From assembly GCA_035471925.1 (NCBI GenBank), contig DATIPO010000223.1, forward strand, positions 1 through 64,000: a DNA stretch of 64,000 bases, in the 5' to 3' direction. Origin of the DNA: JANQFM01 sp035471925 (GTDB lineage: Bacteria; Acidobacteriota; UBA6911; RPQK01; DATIPO01). Each line of letters starts with the position of its first letter. Positions within the stretch are counted from its first letter, which is position 1. Positions 8,424 to 18,234 of the stretch are shown here, in pieces. A program made the position numbers and the translations under genes. The notes under the pieces were generated by a model. It saw only the letters and a list, made by a program, of their open reading frames with translations, was not told the DNA's origin and searched no databases.

Positions 8424-8709
8424 GTGTGCTTGCCGGAGACCGCTTCTCAAGAACTCCTTGCCGAAAGAGCTGCCGCCGACGCCTGGCACAGGGGGCGAAG
8501 GTGCAGGGGGCTAGCGGTAGCGAGCTGCCTCGTGCCGCCGAGAGCAGAGAAGCAACCGGCCTTGATTCCTGAAATTGACTTGTGTGTGAACTTGCTGGCC
8601 ACCTAGTGGCCCTGGCGCAGAGTCGATACGCCTGACAGGTTACTGCCTCCCAAAGAAAAGCCAGACGGCCCGATAGGCTGCCCGGCTCTGGGAGACTCGG
8701 CGGCGGTCG
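8424..8709. other. Intergenic stretch without a gene, containing one GGCCAC palindrome repeat
   Basis: Between the terminator and the end of the convergent RND gene I see no coding sequence. The only clear structure is the 15-base palindrome at 8597-8611 and its GTGTGTG-containing flank, listed separately. Confidence 0.5.
8578..8611 (+). repeat. Dispersed palindromic repeat, copy 1
   Basis: GGCCACCTAGTGGCC at 8597-8611 is a perfect 6-base inverted repeat with a 3-base centre. The flank CTTGTGTGTGAACTTGCT resembles the flank of copy 2 at 12908-12941, so the repeated unit is at least 34 bases. Confidence 0.65.
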
Positions 8710-11700
8710 TCAGTAGCGAAAGCCCTTGAAGCTGACGCGGAAGAGCAGAGCGTAGAGGACGGGGACCACGCCCAGGGTCAGCAGTGTGGCGAAGACCAGT
8801 CCGAACATGACGGCAATGGCCAGAGGCTCGAACATGGGGCCGCCTCCCAGATAGAGTGGAATCAGTCCCAGGACGGTGGTCAAGGTGGTGAGGAGAATGG
8901 GCCGCAGCCGCTGCTGGGCAGCTTCCATGACAGCACGCTGCGGACTCAGTCCTTCCCCGATTTCGATGTCGATGCGGTCGATGAGCACGATGGCATTGTT
9001 GATGACGATGCCTGCCAGCGAAACCACTCCCAGAAGCGTCATGAAGCCAAAGTAGGACTTCATGATGAGAAGTCCCAGCACGACTCCGATCAGTCCCAGG
9101 GGGATGGTGAGGACGATGATCGCGGCCCGCCGCAGAGAATTGAACTGGCCCACCAGCAAAAGGACGATGATCAGACCCGCTATGGGCAGCTTCTCGTTGA
9201 TGGACTCGCTGGCATTCCCCGAGTTCTCGAATTCTCCTCCCAGCTCCCAGCGGTATCCGATGGGCCAGCTCGCCGACTCGCTCTCCAGATAGGGGATGAG
9301 CTGATCGGTGACTTGGGTGGCTGTGAACCCTCTCTCCAGCCCAGAAGAGATGGTGATGGTCTTGAGGCGGTCGCGACGGTAAATCTTGGCCGCTTCAAAG
9401 GTCAAGTCGAGATCGGCTATCTGCTTGAGGGGGACGGTCTGTCCCGATGCCTGGGAAAAGACATTGAGCGATTCCAGTTTTCCGATATCTTCACGGTCGG
9501 CCTGCGAGGAGCGCAAGATGACGGGAATGATCTCGTCTCCTTCGCGGTACTCGGTGGTCTGGAAGCCGCTCAGGACCGTTTGCAGCGAAACCGCCACGTC
9601 CTGGTTGCTGACGCCGCTGCGGCGGGCCCGGGCTTCGTCGATATCGACCACAATCTTCTTGGTACGCTGGCCCCAGTCGTCGTCGATGTTCTTAGGGCCC
9701 TCCATTTGGGCCAGCCGCGCCTTGACGGTGTCGGCCAGCGCGAAGAGGCGTTGGGCGTCGGGACCCGAAAGCCGGACCTCGATGGGGTTCCTGATGATGG
9801 GACCTGTGGCCAGGGCCCTGATGGTGGTCTTGAGATCGGGAAAGCGCTGGCGGCAGAAGTCTTCCAGCTTGGGAATCAGCTCGTTGATCACGGGGCGGGA
9901 GGCGGCATTGAAGAGCAGGAACGAATACTCGGGGCTGGTTTGTTCGGGAGAATAGGAAAGGTAGAAGCGGGGCGCTCCCTGACCGATGAAGGCCGACCAG
10001 TTGACGACGCCACCCCCTCCCTCTCCTCCCACGGGATTCGCCCGCAGCTCTTCTTCCACGAAGCGCGAAATCTCGGCCACCACTTCTTCATTATGTTCGA
10101 TGGCCGTCCCCACGGGCAGGGCCAGTTCGGCGGTAAACATGGTGACGTCCGACTCGGGAAAAAAGATGTTGGGGATGAGGGCGAACAACTGCAGAGTCAG
10201 CAGGAAGATCACCAAAACGCCGATCACCGTCAGGGGCGGAAAGCGAAGCAGCGCTTTGAGAAACAGCCGGTAGAGGCGATAGAAGCGGCTCTTGAAGTCC
10301 TGCTGCTGCTCCTTGACCTTGAGGAACTTGACGCACAGCAGCGGGATGACCGTCAGGGCCAGCAGCCAAGAGGAAAGCAGCGTGATCGTCACGACTTTGA
10401 AAAGAGGGGCGGTATACTCGCCGACTGCCGATTCGGCCAGATAAATGGGCAGAAAGGCGGCGGAAGTGGTCAGCGACGAGGTGAGAAGCGGCACCCGCAG
10501 TTCCGAAGCCGCGGCCACGGCCGCTTCAACCGCCTTCTCTCCCGAGCCCATGCGGACCATGATGGCCTCAGCCATCACGATGGCGTTGTCCACCAACAAA
10601 CCCAGCGCGATGATGAGGGCCGCCAGCGACATCTGGTCCAGCCCTATGGAAAAGGTGTCCATCAACAGCAGGCTCATGACCATGGCCGAGGGAATCAGGG
10701 TGGCAACCACCAGTCCGGTGCGGAGGCCCAGCATCACGAGCATCACCAGCAGGACCAAAGCCACCGCTTGGACTACGTTTCCCACGAAATCGCGTACCTT
10801 CTTGTCGACCCGGGCCGGCTCGAAGGCCACGACTTCAAAGTCGATTCCGATGGGGAATTGGGCCGGAAGGCTGTCCACCAGGGCCTTCACCTGCTCGCCC
10901 AGCGCGATCAGGTTTCCGCCTTCCCGCATGGACACGGCCAAGCCCAGCGAACGCTCTCCGTTGGCGTTCATCTTGGTGCTGGGCGGATCGACATAGCCCC
11001 GGCGGACATCGGCGATGTCTTCCAGATAGACGAGTTGGTCGGAGTCGCGGCCCGGGACGTTGATCACCGTTCGGGCCAAGTCTTCCACCGAGTCGAAGTT
11101 GCCCGAGGGCTCCAGTACGATGCGTTCATGGCCGGTGCGTACGTTGCCGCCCGGGATGATGATGTTGCGGGCCTCCAGCGTCTGACGCAAGAAAGTCGTC
11201 GAGAGACCCAGTTCCGCCAGTCTGGCCTCGTTGTATTCCACAAAAAGGCGCTCCTCCTGAGCCCCCACGATGTCGACTTTGCCCGTATCATCGATACGCA
11301 GCAGCTCGTCCCGCACCGAATCGGCCACTTCCTTCAACTGGGAGTATTCCACTCCCTCCCCGGTTATGGCCACGATGATGCCGAAGACGTCCCCGAACTC
11401 GTCGTTGACGAAGGGCCCGATGATCTCGTCAGGCAGGTCGGGGCGCACTCCGTCCACTTTGCGCCTCAGGCTGTCCCAGATGGGACGCATCTCGGTATAG
11501 CTTTCCAGGATGTCGACGTAGACGATGGAAAGGCCGGTCTTGGACTGGCTCCGCACCGCGTCCAGCTCGGGCATCTCCTGGATGGCCTCTTCCAGCTTGT
11601 CAGTGACCAGGTTCTCGACTCTCTCGGGACTGGCGCCCGGGAAGCGGGTCACCACCAAGGCCGTGCGGATGGTGAAACCCGGATCCATGGCGCGGGGCAT

Positions 11701-11793
11701 GGCCAGGTAGGCGGCGGCCCCGGCGATGAAGACCAGCAGCAGCAAGGTCAGCGTGACGCGGTCTCTTTCGATTGCGAAGCGGGTAATGTCCAT
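8710..11793 (-). CDS. RND efflux pump permease subunit (AcrB/HAE1-like)
   Basis: This inner-membrane proton-driven transporter of 1027 residues starts MDITRFAIERDRV, with the first membrane helix at about residues 12-30. Twelve helices in the usual 1+5+1+5 pattern and two large periplasmic loops are visible. The second half begins around residue 510. The helix block LRTGLVVATLIPSAMVMSLLLM and the acidic pair in ALGLLVDNAIVMAE lie in helix 4, where proton relay acids sit. The ATG at 11793 is 20 bases from the adaptor stop. It is the last gene of a three-gene efflux operon (channel, adaptor, pump). The exported substrate is not predictable. Confidence 0.92.
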   Translation of the reverse strand: MDITRFAIERDRVTLTLLLLVFIAGAAAYLAMPRAMDPGFTIRTALVVTRFPGASPERVENLVTDKLEEAIQEMPELDAVRSQSKTGLSIVYVDILESYTEMRPIWDSLRRKVDGVRPDLPDEIIGPFVNDEFGDVFGIIVAITGEGVEYSQLKEVADSVRDELLRIDDTGKVDIVGAQEERLFVEYNEARLAELGLSTTFLRQTLEARNIIIPGGNVRTGHERIVLEPSGNFDSVEDLARTVINVPGRDSDQLVYLEDIADVRRGYVDPPSTKMNANGERSLGLAVSMREGGNLIALGEQVKALVDSLPAQFPIGIDFEVVAFEPARVDKKVRDFVGNVVQAVALVLLVMLVMLGLRTGLVVATLIPSAMVMSLLLMDTFSIGLDQMSLAALIIALGLLVDNAIVMAEAIMVRMGSGEKAVEAAVAAASELRVPLLTSSLTTSAAFLPIYLAESAVGEYTAPLFKVVTITLLSSWLLALTVIPLLCVKFLKVKEQQQDFKSRFYRLYRLFLKALLRFPPLTVIGVLVIFLLTLQLFALIPNIFFPESDVTMFTAELALPVGTAIEHNEEVVAEISRFVEEELRANPVGGEGGGGVVNWSAFIGQGAPRFYLSYSPEQTSPEYSFLLFNAASRPVINELIPKLEDFCRQRFPDLKTTIRALATGPIIRNPIEVRLSGPDAQRLFALADTVKARLAQMEGPKNIDDDWGQRTKKIVVDIDEARARRSGVSNQDVAVSLQTVLSGFQTTEYREGDEIIPVILRSSQADREDIGKLESLNVFSQASGQTVPLKQIADLDLTFEAAKIYRRDRLKTITISSGLERGFTATQVTDQLIPYLESESASWPIGYRWELGGEFENSGNASESINEKLPIAGLIIVLLLVGQFNSLRRAAIIVLTIPLGLIGVVLGLLIMKSYFGFMTLLGVVSLAGIVINNAIVLIDRIDIEIGEGLSPQRAVMEAAQQRLRPILLTTLTTVLGLIPLYLGGGPMFEPLAIAVMFGLVFATLLTLGVVPVLYALLFRVSFKGFRY

Positions 11794-11812
11794 GACGGCG
11801 AATCGACTTGTT

Positions 11813-12958
11813 TCAGACTTGATCTTCAGGGCGGAGCTTGACGGTCTCCCCCTCCTTGACTTTGCTGACCCCGGAGACGACCACCAAGTCGCCGTCTTGA
11901 AGGCCATCCAGGATCTCCAGGCCCTCGGCAACCAGGTCGCCGACCCGCACCGGCCGCCGCAAGGCCCGTCCCTCTTCTTCTCCGGTCCGTTCCAGCACGA
12001 AGACGAAGGATCCTTGGCGGTCTTGAGCTACGGCGTGGCTGGGCAGAATGACGCGCGACCGGTCGCTTTCGCTTCCGAAGCGGAAGCTGACTTCGGCTGC
12101 CATTCCGGGCAGGATGCGGCTGTCATTGCGGTCCAGCCTGACGGTGACGGGGAAGGTGTTGAGGGTCGATGAAGCGGCCACGCCCACTTCGGTGACATGT
12201 CCGCTGAAGGACTCTCCGGGAACGGCGTCGAATCCTACCGTGACGCGGCTGCCCCTCCGTACCTGACCGATAAGGACCTCCGGAATGCCCACTTCCACCT
12301 CGGGAAGGTTGGCTTCGGTCACCACGGCGACCGGCTGTCCCACGTTGACGTTTTCGTTGATCTCCACCGGAATCTCTCTGACCGACCCGCTGACGGGTGC
12401 CTCCAGGGTGCAGTATTCGACCTGAAGACGTGCCAGATCGAGTTGCTTCTCGATGGAATCGATGGTGGCCTCGATGACCCTGACCTGAGTGAAAGCCGCG
12501 TCCAGGTCGGCTTCGGAGGCGTTGTTGTTCTCGTACAGTCCCCGGATCCGCCGCAGATTAGCCTGGGCATTTTCCAGCTCGGCCCGCGACTGGGCCAGTC
12601 CGGCTTCGGCCTGCTCCACCCGCAGCCGGTAGTCTCGCGGGTCGAGCTTGGCGATGACGTGGCCCTGGCGGATAAAGTCGCCGACCTGGACGTTCAACTC
12701 CCGCAGCGTTCCCGCCACTTTGAAGCTCAGCCGCGACTCGACTCCGGCTTTGGCCAAGCCGGTGAAGCTGCGCGTGCGGGCCGAACCCACGCTCTGGACC
12801 TGGGTGTAGCGCACGGGACGGATGACTTCAGCGGTCGGCGCCGGAGGTTCAGGCGTGCAGGCCGAGAGGAGCGTGAGGCTAATCAGCAAGAGCGACTTCT
12901 CAGATAGACTGGTGTGTGCACTCGTTGGCCACCGAGTGGCCTTAGGCAACCAAGACAC
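11813..12958 (-). CDS. RND efflux periplasmic adaptor (membrane fusion protein), probable lipoprotein
   Basis: The adaptor links the inner-membrane pump to the outer-membrane channel. A lipobox LTLLSAC follows a short hydrophobic segment. The barrel-sandwich and hairpin regions follow (VQVGDFIRQGHVIAKLDPRDYRLRVEQAEAGL in parts, then EAPVSGSVREIPVEINENV). The start is the GTG at 12958, 4 bases after the channel-gene stop; AAGGAG of the preceding gene's last codons is correctly spaced before it. The first 18 residues are encoded by a copy of the dispersed GGCCAC repeat (12908-12941), so the N-terminus before the signal segment may be an insertion. Confidence 0.9.
   Translation of the reverse strand: MSWLPKATRWPTSAHTSLSEKSLLLISLTLLSACTPEPPAPTAEVIRPVRYTQVQSVGSARTRSFTGLAKAGVESRLSFKVAGTLRELNVQVGDFIRQGHVIAKLDPRDYRLRVEQAEAGLAQSRAELENAQANLRRIRGLYENNNASEADLDAAFTQVRVIEATIDSIEKQLDLARLQVEYCTLEAPVSGSVREIPVEINENVNVGQPVAVVTEANLPEVEVGIPEVLIGQVRRGSRVTVGFDAVPGESFSGHVTEVGVAASSTLNTFPVTVRLDRNDSRILPGMAAEVSFRFGSESDRSRVILPSHAVAQDRQGSFVFVLERTGEEEGRALRRPVRVGDLVAEGLEILDGLQDGDLVVVSGVSKVKEGETVKLRPEDQV
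12908..12941 (+). repeat. Dispersed palindromic repeat, copy 2, inside the adaptor gene start
   Basis: GGCCACCGAGTGGCC (12927-12941), with flank CTGGTGTGTGCACTCGTT, matches copy 1 at most positions. It lies within the first codons of the adaptor gene and is translated as part of its atypical N-terminus. Confidence 0.65.
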
Positions 12959-12962
12959 GTCA

Positions 12963-15386
12963 TCATCTCCTTCGCAGGGGCACTCCCTGCAGTCGGTAAT
13001 AGGCATCCACGCGGCTGAACCAGGCGTCCCTCTCGGCGGGCGAGGCCAAGAAATCGAAAGCTCCCACGGCACGCTGGGCCTCAATCCAGTCGACTAGAAA
13101 CTGATAGACGGCGCTGGCTCGGGCCAGGTCGGCGTTGAGGACGGCTTCCTGGGCGTTGAGCAGGTCGGTGATGTCGGAGACGCCTTGCGAATAGGCGTCC
13201 TGGATGAGCTGGAAATTGCGCCGGGCCGCATCGTAGGCGTCGTTTGCCAGCGAGATAGCGGCGAAGCTGAAGCCGGCCTCGTGGGCCGAAGAGCGGATGC
13301 GCTGCTCGATCAGTTCGGCTACTGACTGGCGGTCGATTTGCAGTCCCTTCAAGTCCTCGAAGGCCTGCTGGCGTTCCGCTTTGCGGGCGCCGCCTTCAAA
13401 GAGCGGCAAGGTGGCGCTCACGGCGACGGTCCAGTCAATGTTTCCGTTTTGGGGCAGGTTGAAGGGATTGCCCGGATTACGGCTGATGCGGGTATCCGAG
13501 AGCGAAGCTTGAATCACGACGTCGGGGGCCCAAAAAGCTCTCCTGGCGGCCAGAAGCACCCGCTCCTGGGCCTTGATAGCCGCTTCCAGACGCCGCAGTT
13601 CGGGTGCCTTCTCAAGCCCCTCTTCCACCAGAAACCGGCGCAGCACTTTAAAGCTCTCGGGATTCTCGATGTAGGCCAGGAAGCGCTGGTCGCCGCTTAA
13701 GAACTCGGCGTCGGTAAGACCGGCTTCCTCGGTCAGGAAGGCTTCCTCCAAAGGACGGTGCAAAAGCTGGTTGAGAGCGATTTCGGCTTGGTTGCGGCGG
13801 GCCGAAGCCTGGATGACGTCGCGCCGGTCATTGGCGATTTCGCTCTCCCAGCGGGTGACGTCGGAGACACCCGAAAAACCAAGCCTCTGCCGGTTTCGGG
13901 CCATTTCAAGATTGGCGCGGGTGAGTTCAAGGTTGTCCCGCCGGATGCGCTCCACCGTCTTGGCGATGAGGATGTTGAGGTAAGCGCCGGCACTCTCAGC
14001 AGCGATGTCGAGGCGCAGTTGCTCGCGCTCTTCTTCGCGCGTCCGCTGGATGTCCCGGGCGATGTCGATCTGGGCCGAGACCGAGTCGGAATAGAGGATT
14101 TGGCTCAGCGTCAGGCTGTTGGTGATGTTGGCTTGGCCTGAAGCTCCGAAACTGGCGTCGGCGCGGTCGTCGTCGATGAAGGTGGTGCGGCTGGACGCCT
14201 CAAGTGCAGGCAAACGGAGGCTGCGGGCGATCGCGACCTCTTGTTCTCCGGCGGCTACGGTCCGGTCTTGGGAGGCCAGTTCGAGGTTGCGCCTCAGAGC
14301 CTCCCGCACGGCTTCCACCAAGTCCAGACGCCGGGCGGCGGTTTGGCGGACGTCGTTGATCAGTTCGGCTTCGGTCAGCATTTGGAAGCTGGGCGAAACC
14401 CCGATGGCCCGGGCGGTGGCCATGTTGATGGTCAGCCTCTGGCGGCGGCGAAAGCTGACCGGCAAGCGCGAGGGCGGCTCTCCTTGCAGAATGCGCAGGA
14501 TGGTGAGCGCCAGGCGGCGGGAGAGCTTGGCCACGTCGGCGTCCAGCGACAGCGAGGCCAAAATCCCCATCTCAACCTCGCTGCGGCCCCACAGGGAAAA
14601 GGTGGGAACATCCTTCTCGATCAAGGCGTCGATGCCGGCTTTCAGGTCCTCGCGCGTCAACTGAAGCAAGGGGGCCACGTAAACGGCCTCCATCTCTCCG
14701 GCCGACTCGATGGCCCCCACCAACGAGTTTCCGACTTCCAGCACTTCGTGCTCAAGGCCCATTTCTTCGGCCGCGTCCCGAAAGTTACGCCGCAACAGCG
14801 GCAGGACGCGCGTCACCGCTCCGCTGACGACAAAAGTAACCTTGTCGAAGGGCACCAGTTCCCGAAAGGTCTCCAAGTCACCGCGCACGTTGTCGGGAAA
14901 ATCGATGTAGGTCAGATTCTCCACGCCGCTCACCTTCTCACGCACGGTACCCGCCCCCTCCTCCAGGGTGATGATCTCGGAGGGGATGCCCATTAATTCA
15001 GTATTGATGGCGAAGGTGGCCACCACCGGCTTGTTGAGAGACTCCCGCTGGGCGGCGATGTAGGAAAAGATGGGACCGGCGCCCACGATGATGTCGACTT
15101 GCGGATCCTGCAGCAGCGCCTCGAACTCACGGCGGATGCCGGCTTCCGTGAAGTCGGCCTCGACATCGGGCAGGAGTTGGACCCGGTACTTGCCTTCCAG
15201 CAAGCGCTGGATAGCCGCCCTGAACTCCCTGCCGATTTCCTCGGAACGGTCCCAGGGACCGTTGGAGAGAAAGGCGATACTGACTTCAGGTAGCTCCTGG
15301 GCGGCTGCCGTCTGAGCCGTCGAGGCCATCCAGCAGCAAACGACAACCAGAAAGATACGGGCCGCAGCCCCGCCGAAACCGCTCAT
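12963..15386 (-). CDS. Fusion of ABC-type substrate-binding protein with TolC-family outer membrane channel
   Basis: The product has 807 residues with a signal peptide ending near TAAAQE. Residues about 30-335 form a periplasmic binding fold of the TrpX/ABC_sub_bind type: VSIAFLSNGPW, IIVGAGPIFSYIAAQ, VVATFAIN, and the terminal INMATARAIGVSPSF. Residues about 350-790 are a TolC/OEP channel with two coiled-coil repeats (ARSLRLPALEAS, LNILIAKTVERIRRDNLEL, DWTVAVSATLPLFEGG, AYSQGVSDITDLLNAQEA). It heads the efflux operon and its final codons supply the ribosome site for the adaptor. Ordinary TolC proteins are 430-500 residues, so the whole first half is extra. Confidence 0.88.
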   Translation of the reverse strand: MSGFGGAAARIFLVVVCCWMASTAQTAAAQELPEVSIAFLSNGPWDRSEEIGREFRAAIQRLLEGKYRVQLLPDVEADFTEAGIRREFEALLQDPQVDIIVGAGPIFSYIAAQRESLNKPVVATFAINTELMGIPSEIITLEEGAGTVREKVSGVENLTYIDFPDNVRGDLETFRELVPFDKVTFVVSGAVTRVLPLLRRNFRDAAEEMGLEHEVLEVGNSLVGAIESAGEMEAVYVAPLLQLTREDLKAGIDALIEKDVPTFSLWGRSEVEMGILASLSLDADVAKLSRRLALTILRILQGEPPSRLPVSFRRRQRLTINMATARAIGVSPSFQMLTEAELINDVRQTAARRLDLVEAVREALRRNLELASQDRTVAAGEQEVAIARSLRLPALEASSRTTFIDDDRADASFGASGQANITNSLTLSQILYSDSVSAQIDIARDIQRTREEEREQLRLDIAAESAGAYLNILIAKTVERIRRDNLELTRANLEMARNRQRLGFSGVSDVTRWESEIANDRRDVIQASARRNQAEIALNQLLHRPLEEAFLTEEAGLTDAEFLSGDQRFLAYIENPESFKVLRRFLVEEGLEKAPELRRLEAAIKAQERVLLAARRAFWAPDVVIQASLSDTRISRNPGNPFNLPQNGNIDWTVAVSATLPLFEGGARKAERQQAFEDLKGLQIDRQSVAELIEQRIRSSAHEAGFSFAAISLANDAYDAARRNFQLIQDAYSQGVSDITDLLNAQEAVLNADLARASAVYQFLVDWIEAQRAVGAFDFLASPAERDAWFSRVDAYYRLQGVPLRRR

Positions 15387-15498
15387 GTATTGATATCTCG
15401 CCGACAGAAAAAGGTGATCGAGAGGCGTCGGCGCGATTATACGGATTCAAGCCGGCTGCGGCAATATCGGTCCGTCAGCTTATGGGCCCCTATCCGGA

Positions 15499-18159
15499 TC
15501 AGATGGCTGACTCTCCGGTCCCTGCCGCTTCTTGGTAGCGTCTCAGATGCTTTTCCAGCTCCGGCAGATATTGTTCCTTGGCGGATTGGGGCATTTGCTG
15601 GATGGCTTCTTGCTGCGTGCGTGCGGCGGACCGGCTGTCGCCGTTTTCATGTTGAGCCAGGGCCAGCGTGTCGAGGAAGCGCCAAAGGTCGGGTCCGCCC
15701 TGCTCGCGCTCCAACTGGCAGGACCGGTTGGCGGCACTCAGCGCCAGTTGGGGCGACCGGAGTTGGGGATCGGGAAGGTGAAGCAGGAACCAAGCCGCGT
15801 TGTTGAGCTGAAGCGCGGTGGTGTCGGGGTCTTCTGCCACGCGGCGGATCGACTCGCCTAAGTGGGGCAGAAGGGGACGGATCTGCTCGGGCCAGCCCTG
15901 ACTCTCGTAGAGCGTCAGCACGTAGACCAAGACCTGGACGCGGACTGGATGCAGGCTTTTGCCCAGCGGCGCCATGACCATGTCCTTGAGAAGCTCATAG
16001 CCTTCCTGTCCCCGTCCCATGCTGGACAGGATGGAGGCCAGGTTGTACTGGCTGCCCCAGGTCTCGTAGTGATGTGGCCCCAGGACCTCCCTGCGTTTCT
16101 CCCACACCCGCCTCATGACGGCTTCGGCTTCCTCCCACTGCTGCAGCGCCATATGGCTCAGGGACAGATTGTTGAGGGCCAGAAGAGTGCCGGGATGATC
16201 TTCGCCGAAAGTCTCCAGCCAGTCGGCGCAGACCTCCTCCAGCATGCCGTGCGCTTCCTCAAGCCGTCCCATCTCGGAGCGCAACTGGGCCAGATTGATG
16301 CGCGAGCCCAGAGTGTTGGGGTGGTTCGCTCCCAGCTTGGCCGTCTGCAGCTCCAGCACCCGCATCTGCATGCTCTCGGCTTCGTCCAGGCGTCCCCGGT
16401 TGGCGTAGACCTGGGCCAGGTTGTTCATGATGCCGAGGATGACTTGGTCGTCTTCGTCCAGGATCTTGCCCAGGCCTTGAAGCGCGCGTCCCCACTGCTC
16501 CTCAGCTTTGAGGTGATAGCCTTGGGCGTAGTAGGCGCCGCCCAGGGCCGAGGCGGCCATCAGGGTGAGGCGATGGTCGGGGCCCAGGTCCCTTTCGCGC
16601 ACGGCCAGCGCCGTCTCGAGGTGCTTGCCGGCTTCTTCCTCGCGTCCCAGGGCCAGATAGGTCTTGCCGACCGTTTCGTGCAGCCGGGCTGCCACCGAAG
16701 GGCGATCGGCAAAGGAGGCGTCCAGTTCGGGGGCTGATTCGTCCAGCACTTCCAAGACCGTCACCTCGCGTCCCTTCTCCCCGGGGTCAGCCGAGGACAT
16801 CATGCTGGAAAGAAACGAAACCACGGCTTCGGCCTCGTCGCGGGCGTTGCGGGCCAAGTCGCGCTCCAGGCTGGCCTGAATGAAGGCATAGGTGGCGAAT
16901 CCGAGTCCGGCCAGCAAGGCCAGCAGGACGGCGGCCGCGGCGCTCAGGAAGCCCTTGTGCCGCCGCGCCATCTGGCCCAGCCGGTAGGAGGCGCTGGGAG
17001 GTGCGGCTTGGACGGCCTGTTTGCTGAGGTGGCGCTCGATGTCCTCGGCCAGCGCGGCCACCGAAGCGTAGCGGCGGTTTCGTTGGCGGTCGAGGGCCTT
17101 GAGGACGATCCAGTCCAGCTCGCGCTTGAGGCGGCGTTGCAGTCCGGCCGGATCAATCCGCCGGCGTCCTGAAATCTCCAATCTCTTGCCGCTGTCGGGG
17201 AGATTGCGCAGGCGCTGGGAAGGACGCGGCGGGTCTTCGTTGCGGACCTTTTGCAGCCACTCACGATGTCCTGAGGGGCTGTGGCGGGGCAGGGGAAAGG
17301 GCCGCACCCCCACCAGCAGTTCGTAGAGCACGACACCCAGCGAATAAACGTCGCTGCGGATGTCCAAGCCCCGTCCCGAGCTTTCGGCTTGCTCGGGAGA
17401 CATGTACTCGGGAGTCCCCACGACTTGGCCGTGCTGGGTCAGCAAAGTGGCGTCCGTCAAGGGTTCGTGCAGTGCCTTGGCGATTCCGAAGTCGATGACC
17501 TTGGGCTGGGGTTTGCCAGCCACCTCGGTCACCATCAGGTTGGAGGGCTTGAGGTCGCGGTGGATGACCCCTTTCTGATGAGCGTGATGGACGGCCTGAG
17601 CTACCTCCAGAAAGAGCTCAAGCCGACTCCGGATGTCCAGTTCGTTGTCGTCGCAATAGCGCGTCAGGGACGTTCCCTCAACGTATTCCATGACGAAGTA
17701 GGGACGTCCCTTGTCGGTGGCTCCGGCATCATAGACACGGGCGATACAGGGATGGTCCATGCGGGCCAGGGCTTGGCGTTCGGCCTGAAAGCGCGCGATG
17801 ATGGGCCGGGAATCCATGCCGGGCTTGAGGATCTTCAAAGCCACTTTGCGCTTGAGGGGAGCCTCCTGTTCGGCCAGGAAGACGGCTCCGAAGCCCCCTT
17901 CACCCAGGAGACGGATAAGGCGGTAGGGTCCCAAGCGGTCGCCTGGCTTTTCGGCAATGCCCTCCACAATCTCTGACGATGAGGGCATCAGGCCCTCGCC
18001 GGGAGCGTCCAACAGGCCGCTGGAATCATGGGCCAGCACGAGCCTTTCCATCTCCTGGCGCAGTTGGGGGTTGCCGTCGCAGGCGCGGTCCAGGTAAGCA
18101 TCCCGCTCAGGGGGTTTGAGACGGCAGGCTTGTTCGAAGATCCTGAGTTTTTCGGCCAC
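15499..18159 (-). CDS. Transmembrane Ser/Thr protein kinase with TPR tail
   Basis: A Hanks-type kinase domain occupies about residues 75-340: glycine loop GEGGFGAVF, VALK lysine, catalytic HRDLKPSN and DFGIAKA. A single membrane helix near 400-420 (AAAAVLLALLAGLGFATYAF) is followed by at least six tetratricopeptide-type repeats on the other side (VARLHETVGKTYLALGREEEA and similar). Such kinases phosphorylate regulators and are numerous in Acidobacteriota. Two GTG starts are possible. I prefer 18159, because AAGGGA lies 6 bases before it, over 18174, which lacks a ribosome site. The N-terminal EQACRLKPPERDAYLDRACDG block is typical of this kinase type. Confidence 0.88.
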   Translation of the reverse strand: MAEKLRIFEQACRLKPPERDAYLDRACDGNPQLRQEMERLVLAHDSSGLLDAPGEGLMPSSSEIVEGIAEKPGDRLGPYRLIRLLGEGGFGAVFLAEQEAPLKRKVALKILKPGMDSRPIIARFQAERQALARMDHPCIARVYDAGATDKGRPYFVMEYVEGTSLTRYCDDNELDIRSRLELFLEVAQAVHHAHQKGVIHRDLKPSNLMVTEVAGKPQPKVIDFGIAKALHEPLTDATLLTQHGQVVGTPEYMSPEQAESSGRGLDIRSDVYSLGVVLYELLVGVRPFPLPRHSPSGHREWLQKVRNEDPPRPSQRLRNLPDSGKRLEISGRRRIDPAGLQRRLKRELDWIVLKALDRQRNRRYASVAALAEDIERHLSKQAVQAAPPSASYRLGQMARRHKGFLSAAAAVLLALLAGLGFATYAFIQASLERDLARNARDEAEAVVSFLSSMMSSADPGEKGREVTVLEVLDESAPELDASFADRPSVAARLHETVGKTYLALGREEEAGKHLETALAVRERDLGPDHRLTLMAASALGGAYYAQGYHLKAEEQWGRALQGLGKILDEDDQVILGIMNNLAQVYANRGRLDEAESMQMRVLELQTAKLGANHPNTLGSRINLAQLRSEMGRLEEAHGMLEEVCADWLETFGEDHPGTLLALNNLSLSHMALQQWEEAEAVMRRVWEKRREVLGPHHYETWGSQYNLASILSSMGRGQEGYELLKDMVMAPLGKSLHPVRVQVLVYVLTLYESQGWPEQIRPLLPHLGESIRRVAEDPDTTALQLNNAAWFLLHLPDPQLRSPQLALSAANRSCQLEREQGGPDLWRFLDTLALAQHENGDSRSAARTQQEAIQQMPQSAKEQYLPELEKHLRRYQEAAGTGESAI

Positions 18160-18234
18160 AGTTTTTCCCTTCACTACGAGATGCGTAAACGAAGGGAAAG
18201 TGGGATCATCCTCACCACAAGCCGTGATTTTTTC

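Noticed and set aside
9313..11841. 842-residue plus-strand frame opposite the RND permease gene
   Set aside because: It is antisense to a clear RND permease and rich in Gly, His and Gln from codon complement; no recognisable domain.
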